A DNA stretch of 62,267 nt from JAWXUD01 sp044432945 (GCA_044432945.1 JAWXUD010000007.1:1-62267), one strand, 5' to 3'. Counted from the stretch's first letter, positions 18,013-25,542 are shown. The notes: generated from the letters alone by a model not told the origin. Numbers and translations: made by a program.

Positions 18013-18824
18013 TGAACGTAACTTTAAACAACAAATATAGTGCATATAAAAACAATCAAAATAAAACGCAAAACAATATTAAGAACAATCCTCAACAAAA
18101 CTCAATTGCATCGAATGACAAATTTTCTTTGCAAAATAGTCCTGATGTTTCTTTTACAGGCAACCCTTTACAATCAAAAGCAACAGGCATTTTAGGTGGT
18201 GTTAAACAAAAATTTGTAGAAGGTTTTGACAAAACAACAGATTGGTTAGCTGAAAATTTATACGTAACCTTAGCGGACTCAAAGCCAGTCCAATGGGTTT
18301 CTGAAAAATTTAAAGATAGTAATTTACTATACACTCATATGGTTGCCGTTGGTGGTGCTTTAATCGGTGGTATCTATATGGGCAAAACTATTAACAACAA
18401 AAATATGGACGAAGATAGAAGAACAACACTAGCTATCAATCAAGGATTAGCTTTAGTAGGCTCAACTATAGGAGCTTACGCACTTGATTCATCATTGAAC
18501 AAATGGTGGGGCAAGCAAACTGCGAATTACGTAGGTGCAAATTTAGAAGATAAAAACTTCGTAAAAAACTATGAAAAAGAACTTAAAGAGAAAAAATCAG
18601 CTCCAAAAATAACTGAATTATTAGATAAAAGCCCAATGTTTGACAAAGTAAAACATGCTGAATTAAAAAATAGAATAAATGGTATGAGCTTGTTCAAATC
18701 TATGCTAGTATTTGGTACAGTTTATCGTTTCGTTGTTCCAGTTTTGGTAACACCATTTGCTAACAAAATTGGTGAACACGTCAATGATGCTCGCCATGCA
18801 AAACAAGCCGAGAAATCAGCTTAA
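18012..18824 (+). CDS. Unknown membrane protein with N-terminal VSFTGN motif
   Basis: A 270-residue protein with no family I recognise. Residues 1-45 are Asn/Gln-rich and disordered; VSFTGN is at 46-51, directly comparable to the upstream gene's VSFEGN. Hydrophobic segments lie at about 112-130 (HMVAVGGALIGGIYMG), 145-165 (ALVGSTIGAYAL) and 232-250 (MLVFGTVYRFVVPVLVTPF). There is no signal peptide. Glycine spacing in the first two helices (GGALIGG, GSTIGAYA) suggests close helix packing. Its ATG overlaps the previous stop, implying co-translation. Similar Gly/Ala hydrophobic stretches occur in the N-terminal half of the ABC1-like protein at 4.2 kb. Function unknown. Confidence 0.7.
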   Translation: MNVTLNNKYSAYKNNQNKTQNNIKNNPQQNSIASNDKFSLQNSPDVSFTGNPLQSKATGILGGVKQKFVEGFDKTTDWLAENLYVTLADSKPVQWVSEKFKDSNLLYTHMVAVGGALIGGIYMGKTINNKNMDEDRRTTLAINQGLALVGSTIGAYALDSSLNKWWGKQTANYVGANLEDKNFVKNYEKELKEKKSAPKITELLDKSPMFDKVKHAELKNRINGMSLFKSMLVFGTVYRFVVPVLVTPFANKIGEHVNDARHAKQAEKSA

Positions 18825-18943
18825 TAATAAAATTCTGCATTAGTTATATAAATAGGTTAAAATTCGTTTTAACCTTATTTTTTTCTGACAAAGTTGTATA
18901 AAAAAAATATTTATAGTATCCTAAAAATATGGTGTAGCTTAGA

Positions 18944-19933
18944 ATGGGGTTAAGCTCGATGGGAAACGATAAAATTCTGGATTTTGAACAAATCGCTGAA
19001 AATTGCTTGATTTTCCGTGACGGCAAAACTCGCTCTAGCTTGGTAAAACTTTCTGCACTTGATGATAAATTCAATCAAAATGAATTGGTTGCTATTTATA
19101 ATTATATATTAGGTGTTTCTAAAAAATCTGAAATATTAATGCATATTATTCATTTATCAGACAGGTTTAGAGATAAACTCGTCTTAGATGCTTTAATAGA
19201 TATCTTGCTGATGAGAAACCTTAAAAACTCGACTAATCGTGAAAAAGAAGCGTTTATAAACGTCCGTGTAATGGCAACAAAAGCCATCGCTAATTTAAAA
19301 GATACTTTGGCAGTTACTCCACTTTTATATTGCTTAAATAATAAAGACGAGAATTATAAAATCCGCTTAGCCTGTGCTGATGCTCTAGGCAAAATTGGTG
19401 ATAGATTTGCTGTCGCTCCTTTAATAGAAGTGATGAAAGATGAAGATGAAAAATCTGTTTATCTCAGAGAATCTGCGGCTTCGGCATTAGGTATGCTAGG
19501 TGATATACGTGCAGTTGACTCTCTTGTAGGAATTCTTGAAGGACAAAAAGGGATTTGGAGTAAGTTTACGTTTTTAAAAGAAAGAGTTATCGAAGCACTT
19601 AGCAAGATGCGAGTTGATGACGATGAACGAGTTTTTAAAGCGTTTAAAAATTCATTATTAGACGAATCGCCACAGATTAGGATTAATGCTATTGAAGCAT
19701 TAATGGAAATGGAAAACCCGAAATCTGTTGATATTATAAAAGATTGCTTAAAAGATTCAGATAATGAGGTTAAGAAAAACGCCCTGATTGCTTTATATAA
19801 CCTTACAGGACGCAAAATTTTAGATGAGGTAATCGCCGATATTCAATATTCTGATTATTTAAAAATGGAAGCTGTTTCTTTAATAGATGAATACGAAAAC
19901 GATGGAAGTGATGATGAGGATTGCGATGACTAA
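18944..19933 (+). CDS. HEAT-repeat protein (PBS-lyase HEAT-like repeats)
   Basis: A 329-residue cytoplasmic protein built of about six HEAT-like helix pairs from residue 100 on, seen as recurring ALGKIGDRFAVAPLIEVM, ALGMLGDIRAVDSLVGIL and ALMEMENPKSVDIIKDCL units. The family covers phycobilin lyases and general scaffold proteins; without photosynthesis a scaffold or protein-modification role is more likely here. The first 90 residues are not repeat-like. The start at 18944 or an ATG five codons later cannot be separated; neither has a strong ribosome site. Its end overlaps queC by 8 bp, placing it first in the queC-DUF366-SPOR operon. Confidence 0.82.
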   Translation: MGLSSMGNDKILDFEQIAENCLIFRDGKTRSSLVKLSALDDKFNQNELVAIYNYILGVSKKSEILMHIIHLSDRFRDKLVLDALIDILLMRNLKNSTNREKEAFINVRVMATKAIANLKDTLAVTPLLYCLNNKDENYKIRLACADALGKIGDRFAVAPLIEVMKDEDEKSVYLRESAASALGMLGDIRAVDSLVGILEGQKGIWSKFTFLKERVIEALSKMRVDDDERVFKAFKNSLLDESPQIRINAIEALMEMENPKSVDIIKDCLKDSDNEVKKNALIALYNLTGRKILDEVIADIQYSDYLKMEAVSLIDEYENDGSDDEDCDD

Positions 19934-20591
19934 ATCAATAATTTTATTATCATCAGGCTTGGACTCTTTGGCAAGCTTGGGATTAGTGAAAGAAAAGTAT
20001 AATATAAATTTGGCACTAACTTTCGATTACGGTCAAAAATCAGCTAAACAAGAGATTGAACAAGCTAAAAAGATTTGTGAATTTTATAATATTTCTCACA
20101 AGATTATAGTTCTAGATTTTTTAAAAGAGGTTACGCATACAGCATTGGTAGGTTGCTCAGATGTTCCAGTAGGCGAGGCACTTGAAAACCCAGTTAATTC
20201 AATGAAATCGGTTTGGGTACCAAATAGAAACGGTTTGTTTTTAAATATTGCGGCAAGCTTTGCTGATGGCGAAGATTATGATTACATAATTATTGGTGCA
20301 AACAAAGAAGAAGGTGAAACTTTTTCAGACAATACACAAGAATTTATTGATAAAATTAATGCGTCTTTTGAATTTTCAACCCAAAAACAGCCAAAAGTAG
20401 TAGCACCCTTGATTAATTATTACAAAAATGATATAGTTAAGTTGGCTTTAGAAAACTCTATCCCATTAGAGCTAACCCGCAGTTGTTATCAAAGCTATGA
20501 TAATCATTGTGGAGCTTGTGAATCTTGTACTAGATTAAAAAGTGCTTTAATCGCAAATAATGATAAAGTTTTTATTAAAAAATTATTTTAA
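19926..20591 (+). CDS. queC: 7-cyano-7-deazaguanine synthase QueC
   Basis: ATP-dependent conversion of carboxy-deazaguanine to preQ0 in queuosine biosynthesis. The start MTKSIILLSSGLDSLASLG (ATG at 19926 behind GATGAGGA) gives 221 residues; an upstream in-frame ATG would add 13 residues out of register with the family. Visible are the PP-loop LSSGLDSLASL, the TFDYGQKSAKQE segment, VPNRNGLFLNIA, and the C-terminal zinc site with cysteines in SCYQSYDNHCGACESC. It overlaps the HEAT gene by 8 bp and is followed after 10 bp by DUF366. Other queuosine genes (queD, queE, queF, tgt) are not in the window. Confidence 0.95.
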   Translation: MTKSIILLSSGLDSLASLGLVKEKYNINLALTFDYGQKSAKQEIEQAKKICEFYNISHKIIVLDFLKEVTHTALVGCSDVPVGEALENPVNSMKSVWVPNRNGLFLNIAASFADGEDYDYIIIGANKEEGETFSDNTQEFIDKINASFEFSTQKQPKVVAPLINYYKNDIVKLALENSIPLELTRSCYQSYDNHCGACESCTRLKSALIANNDKVFIKKLF

Positions 20592-20601
20592 GGATTGTGT
20601 A

Positions 20602-21156
20602 ATGAAATCAAAATTTATAGAAGAAAAAATTAAATATGAAGGTCATCAACTAGCACCACATTGGATTTATAAAAATTTCAAAATTCAAGGTGATGCGATA
20701 ATAGCTTTCACGGGTGAATGCGAAGTTAAACTAAGCGAAATGGTAGATATCGAAGACGTTATAAACGAAGAACCTATTTATAGCAAAAATATGCTAAGCT
20801 TCATTATCGAACATTTTAATATCGACATAAGCGAAGGCGTTTATCGTCAAAGACTATTGATTTGCATAATCAAAGAAATACTTGAAAAGCGTGGTATACT
20901 AGTCATTCGCTCTGGTGATGATTTATTTATTGGTGGCAAAAAATTAACAGTTTCTATTGCTACCAAATCTATAACTTCTGTTTTAATCCACACAGGAATT
21001 AACATTAATTCTGAAAACGCACCAGTTCCTGCTTGCGGGTTAGCCAACGATTTGGGGATAAATAATATTCAAGAAATCGCTGAAGAAATTATGAAAAATT
21101 ATGTTGCTGAAACTTGTGATATAATGTTGGCAACAACAAAAGTTAGAGGAGTTTAG
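20602..21156 (+). CDS. DUF366 family protein
   Basis: 184 residues from ATG 20602 behind AAGGATTG; an alternative start inside queC would add 14 unrelated residues. The N-terminal block KFIEEKIKYEGHQLAPHWIY and DAIIAFTGECEV, and the PIYSKNMLSFIIEHF segment, are those of DUF366, a family known from cyanobacteria and archaea with no assigned function that I can cite. A late glycine-rich GLANDLGINN and a cysteine near the C-terminus (AETCDIM) may be functional. Its position 10 bp after queC suggests a role near deazaguanine metabolism, which is inference. The SPOR gene follows after 6 bp. Confidence 0.85.
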   Translation: MKSKFIEEKIKYEGHQLAPHWIYKNFKIQGDAIIAFTGECEVKLSEMVDIEDVINEEPIYSKNMLSFIIEHFNIDISEGVYRQRLLICIIKEILEKRGILVIRSGDDLFIGGKKLTVSIATKSITSVLIHTGININSENAPVPACGLANDLGINNIQEIAEEIMKNYVAETCDIMLATTKVRGV

Positions 21157-21162
21157 TTAAAA

Positions 21163-21906
21163 ATGAGTAAACTAGAATATAAAACTAGGAAAATAAATCA
21201 CCCTAACACTAAATATAACAACTACATTGAAGAAAATCCTAAAAGCTCTGGCAAAAGTATGAAAATTTTCATATCATCATTTGTATTTTTATTGATAATT
21301 TTCTTAGCTATAGCTAAACAAATCACTCCAGATGTTGATGTATCTATTGGAGGACAATCAGATAAAGTCGCTATTCAAGAACAAAAGGCATATATTGATG
21401 AACGACTAAAACTTTTACAAGAAGAAGACGAAACGCTTGATATAATTAATGAGCAAGAATTTTCAGAAGATGCCAAAGAAGAATTCACCATGTTTAAAAG
21501 TAATGATACAAACGAAGTTGTTAGCGAAGAAGAACCTGTTGTACTAGAAACAAAAACCTTAAAATCTGATGTTATAGCTAAAGAATATAATCATAATGAC
21601 CCACTAGAAGTCATGTTCAACAAACCTCGTGATATGATGAAACAAACCGAAAATAATACAACCGAATTGGTTTCTAATAACATTGCAACAAAAGTTGTGG
21701 TCGGATACTACACCTCAAGAGCTCAAGCTGAAGTCGCTAAAGACATAATTTTAGAATCAGGACTTAATATAGATCCATTTATTAGAACTATTGGCGGAGC
21801 TTATACCGTTCAAGTTGGCTCTTATTCAACCAAAGAACTAGCACAAAACGTTGTCGATGAGCTTAAACAAAAAAGTTTTCCAGCAAGAATTTTAGTTGAA
21901 ATGTAA
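21163..21906 (+). CDS. Membrane-anchored SPOR domain protein
   Basis: A 247-residue bitopic protein. Residues 1-38 are polar and basic, a single transmembrane helix spans about 38-56 (IFISSFVFLLIIFLAIA), then a long acidic, Glu-rich extracytoplasmic linker (60-170), then a C-terminal SPOR domain (about 175-247) with the repeated VVVGYYTSRAQAEVAK and VQVGSYSTKELAQNVVDELK half-motifs. SPOR domains bind denuded glycan strands of peptidoglycan, typically at division sites. It is last in the HEAT-queC-DUF366 operon and is followed by a strong hairpin. The gene partners give no hint of cell-wall function, so operon placement is probably incidental. Confidence 0.88.
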   Translation: MSKLEYKTRKINHPNTKYNNYIEENPKSSGKSMKIFISSFVFLLIIFLAIAKQITPDVDVSIGGQSDKVAIQEQKAYIDERLKLLQEEDETLDIINEQEFSEDAKEEFTMFKSNDTNEVVSEEEPVVLETKTLKSDVIAKEYNHNDPLEVMFNKPRDMMKQTENNTTELVSNNIATKVVVGYYTSRAQAEVAKDIILESGLNIDPFIRTIGGAYTVQVGSYSTKELAQNVVDELKQKSFPARILVEM

Positions 21907-21930
21907 GCAATTTTTTTCAAATGAATTAGT

Positions 21931-21969
21931 AAAATAGTGGCGGAAATTTTCAATTTCCGCCACTATTTT
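21931..21969. terminator. Palindromic terminator between SPOR gene and surE
   Basis: AAAATAGTGGCGGAAATT / AATTTCCGCCACTATTTT with a 3-nt loop, between convergent stops. Flanking A and T tracts allow use from both sides. Confidence 0.9.
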
Positions 21970-21992
21970 ACTCAAACTTTAAAACTAAAAAA

Positions 21993-22790
21993 TTATTTTA
22001 ACCAATTACAATAATCTTCTTTACATAAAATCGCTTCAAGACTAGGCATAACCTCTTCTTTAGTCATTTCATATGTAACAGGTGTTATCGAAATTTTATT
22101 CTCAATAATAGCCGCAACATCAGTATGAGGTTCTTCTGTTGCTGTTATAAACTCACCTGCCATCCAATAATAAACCTTACCACGTGGATCAACACGTTTT
22201 TCATAATTATCTGTAAACATTTTTCGCCCAAGCTCAGTGATGGCAATTCCCGCAATATCCTCATCAGCTAGAGCTGGATAATTAACATTTAAAATACTTT
22301 TCTTAGGGAAATTATACTCTTTTAACATAGGAAGAATTCTATTAATAAAATTAGCAGCGTTGACAAAATGTTCATTTTCACATTTCATACTAGCTAACGA
22401 CATCGCAATACTAGGAACTCCCAACATCGCCCCCTCCATAGCACAACTAACTGTACCTGAATATAAAATATCAGCACCTAAATTCGGACCGTGATTTATA
22501 CCAGAAATAACAATATCTGGCTGTTCTTCTTCACTCAAAATCGCACTTATACCAATTTTTACACAATCTCCTGGAGTTCCTGTTGTGACGAAAGCACGCT
22601 TCACGCCATGGTATGCTTCGACTTCTTCAACTCTTAATGGTGTATGCAAAGTCAGCGAATGCCCCGCAGCACTACGCTCCCTGTCTGGTGCTACAACATA
22701 AACTTCATGTTCACGAGCAAGAACTTCTGTCAAACATCTAATCCCATTAGCCGCAATACCATCATCATTAGAAACTAATATTTTCATCAA
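21993..22790 (-). CDS. surE: 5'/3'-nucleotidase SurE
   Basis: Metal-dependent nucleoside monophosphate phosphatase, linked in many bacteria to stationary-phase survival. The 265-residue protein opens with KILVSNDDGIAANGI, where the paired Asp residues bind the divalent metal, followed by VVAPDRERSAAGHSLTLH with substrate-site residues, SGINHGPNLGADILYSGTVS, and the long C-terminal tail used for oligomerisation (VTYEMTKEEVMPSLEAIL). Two Met codons open the frame; the second, MKILVSN, matches the family start as well as the first. It is a single gene, divergent from the small-RNA cluster to its right. Confidence 0.93.
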   Translation of the reverse strand: MMKILVSNDDGIAANGIRCLTEVLAREHEVYVVAPDRERSAAGHSLTLHTPLRVEEVEAYHGVKRAFVTTGTPGDCVKIGISAILSEEEQPDIVISGINHGPNLGADILYSGTVSCAMEGAMLGVPSIAMSLASMKCENEHFVNAANFINRILPMLKEYNFPKKSILNVNYPALADEDIAGIAITELGRKMFTDNYEKRVDPRGKVYYWMAGEFITATEEPHTDVAAIIENKISITPVTYEMTKEEVMPSLEAILCKEDYCNWLK

Positions 22791-22871
22791 AACTCCTTTT
22801 ATAATCTGTCTCTATTGATATATTAACATTTTTTTCACAAAAATGCATTAAAAAAAGCTCATTGTTAACAT

Positions 22872-22935
22872 TTGTAACGATTTATGCAGAATATATACTA
22901 AATATAGCAATTTTATAGATAATATTTTTTTTATA
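22872..22935 (+). promoter_or_regulatory. Promoter of small-RNA candidate A (shared class)
   Basis: TTGTAAC at 22872-22878, 28 bp, GCAATT at 22907-22912, 17 bp, TTTATA at 22930-22935. The same three elements in the same order occur at 23385, 23308 (minus) and 54824 (minus). The upstream element is about one helical turn farther out than in the others. A sigma70-like reading TTGTAA-N16-TATACT also exists in the same stretch, so the exact -10 is unproven. Confidence 0.55.
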
Positions 22936-22941
22936 TTAATA

Positions 22942-23060
22942 CACGAGGAAAAGCTTAAAACGAGGAATCAAAAACGTTTTTAGCACACACATTACACTAT
23001 TACGAGGAATTAATTAAAAAAAATTCCAACTCTATCTTTTTAAAAGATGGAGTTTTTTTT
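22942..23060 (+). ncRNA. Small-RNA candidate A
   Basis: A roughly 120-nt transcript predicted from the promoter above to the intrinsic terminator at 23028-23060 (CTCTATCTTTT / AAAAGATGGAG, then 8 T). It has no usable ORF. It carries three CGAGGAA motifs (near 22944, 22961 and 23003), an A/C-rich stretch (CACACACATTACAC), and a GGAATT...AATTCC hairpin just before the terminator. The last about 55 nt match the 3' end of candidate B on the minus strand at 54618-54700, including an identical 28-nt block. Conservation of a terminator-proximal segment between two otherwise diverged loci supports an RNA gene family. Function unknown; the repeated GGA cores could bind a CsrA-type protein or mimic ribosome sites, which is speculation. 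Confidence 0.55.
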
Positions 23061-23079
23061 AGAAAACTAGAGGACGAAA

Positions 23080-23214
23080 TTATTTATTAGAAACGTAAAC
23101 TTTAACCAATTTCCCATTATTTCTTTTAAAATGAATTTCTTTTTTCGTTTTTTCAGGAACGAATTCTGATTTTTGATAATTGATAAGATACTTCATAAAA
23201 GCAGGACTAAACAT
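23080..23214 (-). CDS. 44-residue basic microprotein, unknown
   Basis: A small gene with an excellent AAAGGAG ribosome site 5 nt before its ATG. The product starts MFSPAFMKYLINYQKSEF and ends VKVYVSNK; it is strongly basic with many Lys, no cysteine, no membrane helix and no signal peptide. It is preceded on the minus strand by a promoter of the shared GCAATT-N17-TTTATA class with a 35-nt leader. It converges with small-RNA candidate A, whose terminator lies 20 bp past its stop. Basic charge would suit RNA or DNA binding, but this is only charge-based. No homologue recognised. Confidence 0.6.
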   Translation of the reverse strand: MFSPAFMKYLINYQKSEFVPEKTKKEIHFKRNNGKLVKVYVSNK

Positions 23215-23255
23215 TTTTACTCCTTTGATACACTAAAAATTTACTACACTAATAA

Positions 23256-23308
23256 TATAAAACCATAAAAGTCGAAGAAATTGCTAGTTTATTAATATAT
23301 CTTTACAA
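23256..23308 (-). promoter_or_regulatory. Promoter of the 44-residue microprotein (shared class)
   Basis: On the minus strand: TTGTAAA (23308-23302), 17 bp, GCAATT (23284-23279), 17 bp, TTTATA (23261-23256), predicting a start near 23249. It faces away from the similar promoter at 23385-23438, so the two divergent microprotein genes are probably co-regulated. Confidence 0.55.
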
Positions 23309-23384
23309 TCACTCAAGTTTTCACCTCTTATCACCGATATAAAAAATAGTGATATAAGTGTGTTTCAAGAGCGATTGTATAGTT

Positions 23385-23438
23385 TTGTAACAATTCATCA
23401 CTCAAAAAGGCAATTATATGGAAACGAAATACTTTATA
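23385..23438 (+). promoter_or_regulatory. Promoter of the 74-residue small protein (shared class)
   Basis: TTGTAAC (23385-23391), 18 bp, GCAATT (23410-23415), 17 bp, TTTATA (23433-23438). From the GCAATT on, the match to the promoter at 54772-54800 (minus) extends over GCAATTATAT, then 9 different bases, then a 21-bp block with one mismatch. Predicted start near 23445, leaving a leader of about 38 nt with a strong AAGGAGAT ribosome site. Confidence 0.6.
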
Positions 23439-23482
23439 TATATATAAGAGATACAAGTATAGATATTTAAGGAGATATAGAT

Positions 23483-23707
23483 ATGGCAGGCGAAATGTCA
23501 GTTGGCTCAGGCGATGGATACGTAAATAAAGTAGACTCCACAACAACACCTAGATCGGGCGTAGTTGGACAGTTTGGTGAATTTGCTGATATGATGAAAG
23601 ACAGATTACAAACAACACCAATATGGAATATGAACGAACAAGGTGGTTCTTCAGCTGGTGCTACATTCACGGCAAACAACTCAGATAATTCTGTTTGGAC
23701 TTCGTAA
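23483..23707 (+). CDS. 74-residue small protein, unknown
   Basis: A Gly/Ser/Thr/Asn-rich soluble protein starting MAGEMSVGSGDGYVNKVD and ending NNSDNSVWTS. It has no signal peptide, no membrane helix and no cysteine; the central FGEFADMMKDRLQ could be amphipathic. A strong AAGGAGAT ribosome site and a promoter of the shared class suggest high or conditional expression. It lies 59 bp before coaX on the same strand, and read-through into coaX is possible as no terminator is visible between them. No family recognised. It may be a structural, regulatory or secreted microprotein; nothing in sequence decides. Confidence 0.6.
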   Translation: MAGEMSVGSGDGYVNKVDSTTTPRSGVVGQFGEFADMMKDRLQTTPIWNMNEQGGSSAGATFTANNSDNSVWTS

Positions 23708-23766
23708 GTTTAATTTTGCAAAAAAATATATTTAAGTTAAGATAGTTCTTAAAAGAGGACTATCTT

Positions 23767-24537
23767 ATGCTGTTAGTAGCTGATATTGGAAATACAAATA
23801 TTACTTTAGGGCTTTTTGATGAAGAAGCTCTTGTTGAGGAGTTTCGTTTGGCTTCGGACAAAGATTTGTCGAGTGCTGAGTATGAGGTTTTGTTAAAATC
23901 ATTGTTTAGAAATTCTCAAATCGATAGTTGTATTGTGGGTTCTGTTGTTGAAGAATTGAATGAAAAGTTTTGTAGTGCTGTTGATAATATTTTTAAAATC
24001 AAATCTATTTTATTAAACAGTGATAGCAAAACTGGAATAAAAATTGCGATAGAAAAACCTAGTGAAGCTGGTGCAGACAGGATTGCGAACGCAGTCGGAG
24101 CATATGTCTTGTATCAAAAACCTGCTATTGTTGTTGATTTTGGCACTGCTACATCATTTGACATAATCAATTCTAATGGCGAATTTATAGGTGGAGTTAT
24201 CGCACCAGGAATTAGTTTGCAGATGAAAGTTTTAAACCAATTCACTTCAAAGCTTCCTCGAATTGATGTTGCGATTTCAGAAAAAGCTATTGGTAGAAAC
24301 ACTACAGAAGCGATTTTATCTGGCGTCATTCGTGGCGTTGCGTGCATGGTAAGTGGTTTGATAGCACAGTGCGAAGAAGAATTAGGAGAAAAAGCCATAG
24401 TCGTTGCAACTGGTGGATACTCTGGTTTGGTTGCAAACTATATGACAAGAGAATTTGATTTTATAAATCCAACCCTTACTCTTGATGGGCTTCGTCACTT
24501 ATATGCACTTAATTCAAAAACAAAAATTACCACTTAA
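23767..24537 (+). CDS. coaX: Type III pantothenate kinase
   Basis: First step of coenzyme A synthesis, phosphorylating pantothenate; the type III class is not feedback-inhibited by CoA. The 256-residue protein starts LLVADIGNTNITLGLFDEE, the ASKHA phosphate-1 motif with its catalytic Asp, followed by PSEAGADRIANAVGAY with another essential Asp, IVVDFGTATSFDII (phosphate-2), GGVIAPGISLQMK, and VVATGGYSGLVA near the end. Ribosome site AGAGGA. The next gene, rex, converges after 30 bp without a clear terminator. Confidence 0.95.
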   Translation: MLLVADIGNTNITLGLFDEEALVEEFRLASDKDLSSAEYEVLLKSLFRNSQIDSCIVGSVVEELNEKFCSAVDNIFKIKSILLNSDSKTGIKIAIEKPSEAGADRIANAVGAYVLYQKPAIVVDFGTATSFDIINSNGEFIGGVIAPGISLQMKVLNQFTSKLPRIDVAISEKAIGRNTTEAILSGVIRGVACMVSGLIAQCEEELGEKAIVVATGGYSGLVANYMTREFDFINPTLTLDGLRHLYALNSKTKITT

Positions 24538-24566
24538 CCTATATTTTCCGTAATCAAAAATCTGAT

Positions 24567-25187
24567 TTATTTAATTTTGTATGTAAATTGGATAAAATTT
24601 GCCATCAAATTTTCATTCCAAACATGAATTCCCGCTGGTACATTCAAAATCCTTGGAGTAAAATTCCAGATATACTTAACTTTAGCCTCTTCTATCAAAA
24701 AATCAGTAGCGATTTGACCATATACTCTAGGTACAGTTAAAATAGCAATATCGATATTTGTTTTTTCAACAAATTCTGGAAGCTCATTAATATCTCGCAC
24801 AGCTATGTTGTTAACCATTGTACCCACCTTGCTTTGGTCGTTATCAAAAGCTGCTACGATGTTAAGTCCACAATGTGAAAATTTCCCATAATTAGCTAGT
24901 GCTGAACCAAGATAACCTGCACCAACGATGTAAGCATTTTTTTTCCTATTATACCCAAGTGATTCCTGAATGGAAGCCATCAATTCTTTTACAGTGTAAC
25001 CAACACGACTTTTGCCCGATTTATTAAGCAAGCTAATATCCTTACGCACTTGAGAATCATCGATATGAAGTAATTTTGCGATTTGACTGCTTGAAATAAA
25101 TTCGACATTATCATTTATATAATCGATCAAAATACAATGATATAAAGTCAACCTATGTATTACTTTATCTGAAAGATTTTTATTCAT
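24567..25187 (-). CDS. rex: Redox-sensing transcriptional repressor Rex
   Basis: Senses the NADH/NAD+ ratio and represses fermentative and respiratory genes. The 206-residue protein has the N-terminal winged helix (about 1-75: ISSSQIAKLLHIDDSQVRKDIS) and a Rossmann domain (about 80-206) with YIVGAGYLGSALANY, the NAD-binding glycine motif, then NIVAAFDNDQSKVG and PRVYGQIATDFLIE. Full length. It is the last gene of the murT-pdxJ-Cys-rich operon, with a 19-bp gap. No convincing 18-bp TTGTGAA-N4-TTCACAA operator is visible in the window; two shorter palindromes were rejected. Confidence 0.95.
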   Translation of the reverse strand: MNKNLSDKVIHRLTLYHCILIDYINDNVEFISSSQIAKLLHIDDSQVRKDISLLNKSGKSRVGYTVKELMASIQESLGYNRKKNAYIVGAGYLGSALANYGKFSHCGLNIVAAFDNDQSKVGTMVNNIAVRDINELPEFVEKTNIDIAILTVPRVYGQIATDFLIEEAKVKYIWNFTPRILNVPAGIHVWNENLMANFIQFTYKIK

Positions 25188-25206
25188 ATTGTTATCCTAC
25201 CCCTAA

Positions 25207-25521
25207 TTAATTATTTTGTCTAGTTTCTTCTTGTTTTACAAATTCCGCTAGTGTTTCAAGATTTTTGTCTTCAATAACTTTTATTAACTCTTGAACATTA
25301 GTTATTTTGTTTAAAGCAAAACTTGTTTCTGCCAAAAGCACGCAATCGTTGCAAAGTCTATAGCCTTCATACTCTATAGAACCTGCCAGGCATTTATTCT
25401 CGCCACAACAATCACAATCAAAATATTCATCAATTACATCTGGATTATCTTCTATGTCATCAATTCGCATTTGTTCTACGACTTGTGCCATTTCTTCGAT
25501 TATTTCTTCTTTACTTTTCAT
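25207..25521 (-). CDS. Small Cys-rich protein, putative zinc binding
   Basis: A 104-residue acidic protein. A central cluster CDCCGENKC followed by LCNDC (residues about 36-60) could hold one zinc ion in a ribbon, flanked by two helical regions (1-30 and 65-104). The pattern is not one I can assign to a named family. It sits between pdxJ and rex in a tight operon (21 and 19 bp gaps), so a role in redox or metal-linked regulation next to Rex is conceivable but not shown. The start follows AATGAAAAG-type context without a strong ribosome site. Confidence 0.65.
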   Translation of the reverse strand: MKSKEEIIEEMAQVVEQMRIDDIEDNPDVIDEYFDCDCCGENKCLAGSIEYEGYRLCNDCVLLAETSFALNKITNVQELIKVIEDKNLETLAEFVKQEETRQNN

Positions 25522-25542
25522 TATATTACCCCATTTATATGT

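Noticed and set aside
22942..23060. A coding gene in small-RNA candidate A
   Set aside because: No start codon with a frame of useful length; GAGGA motifs are not followed by ATG at proper distance.
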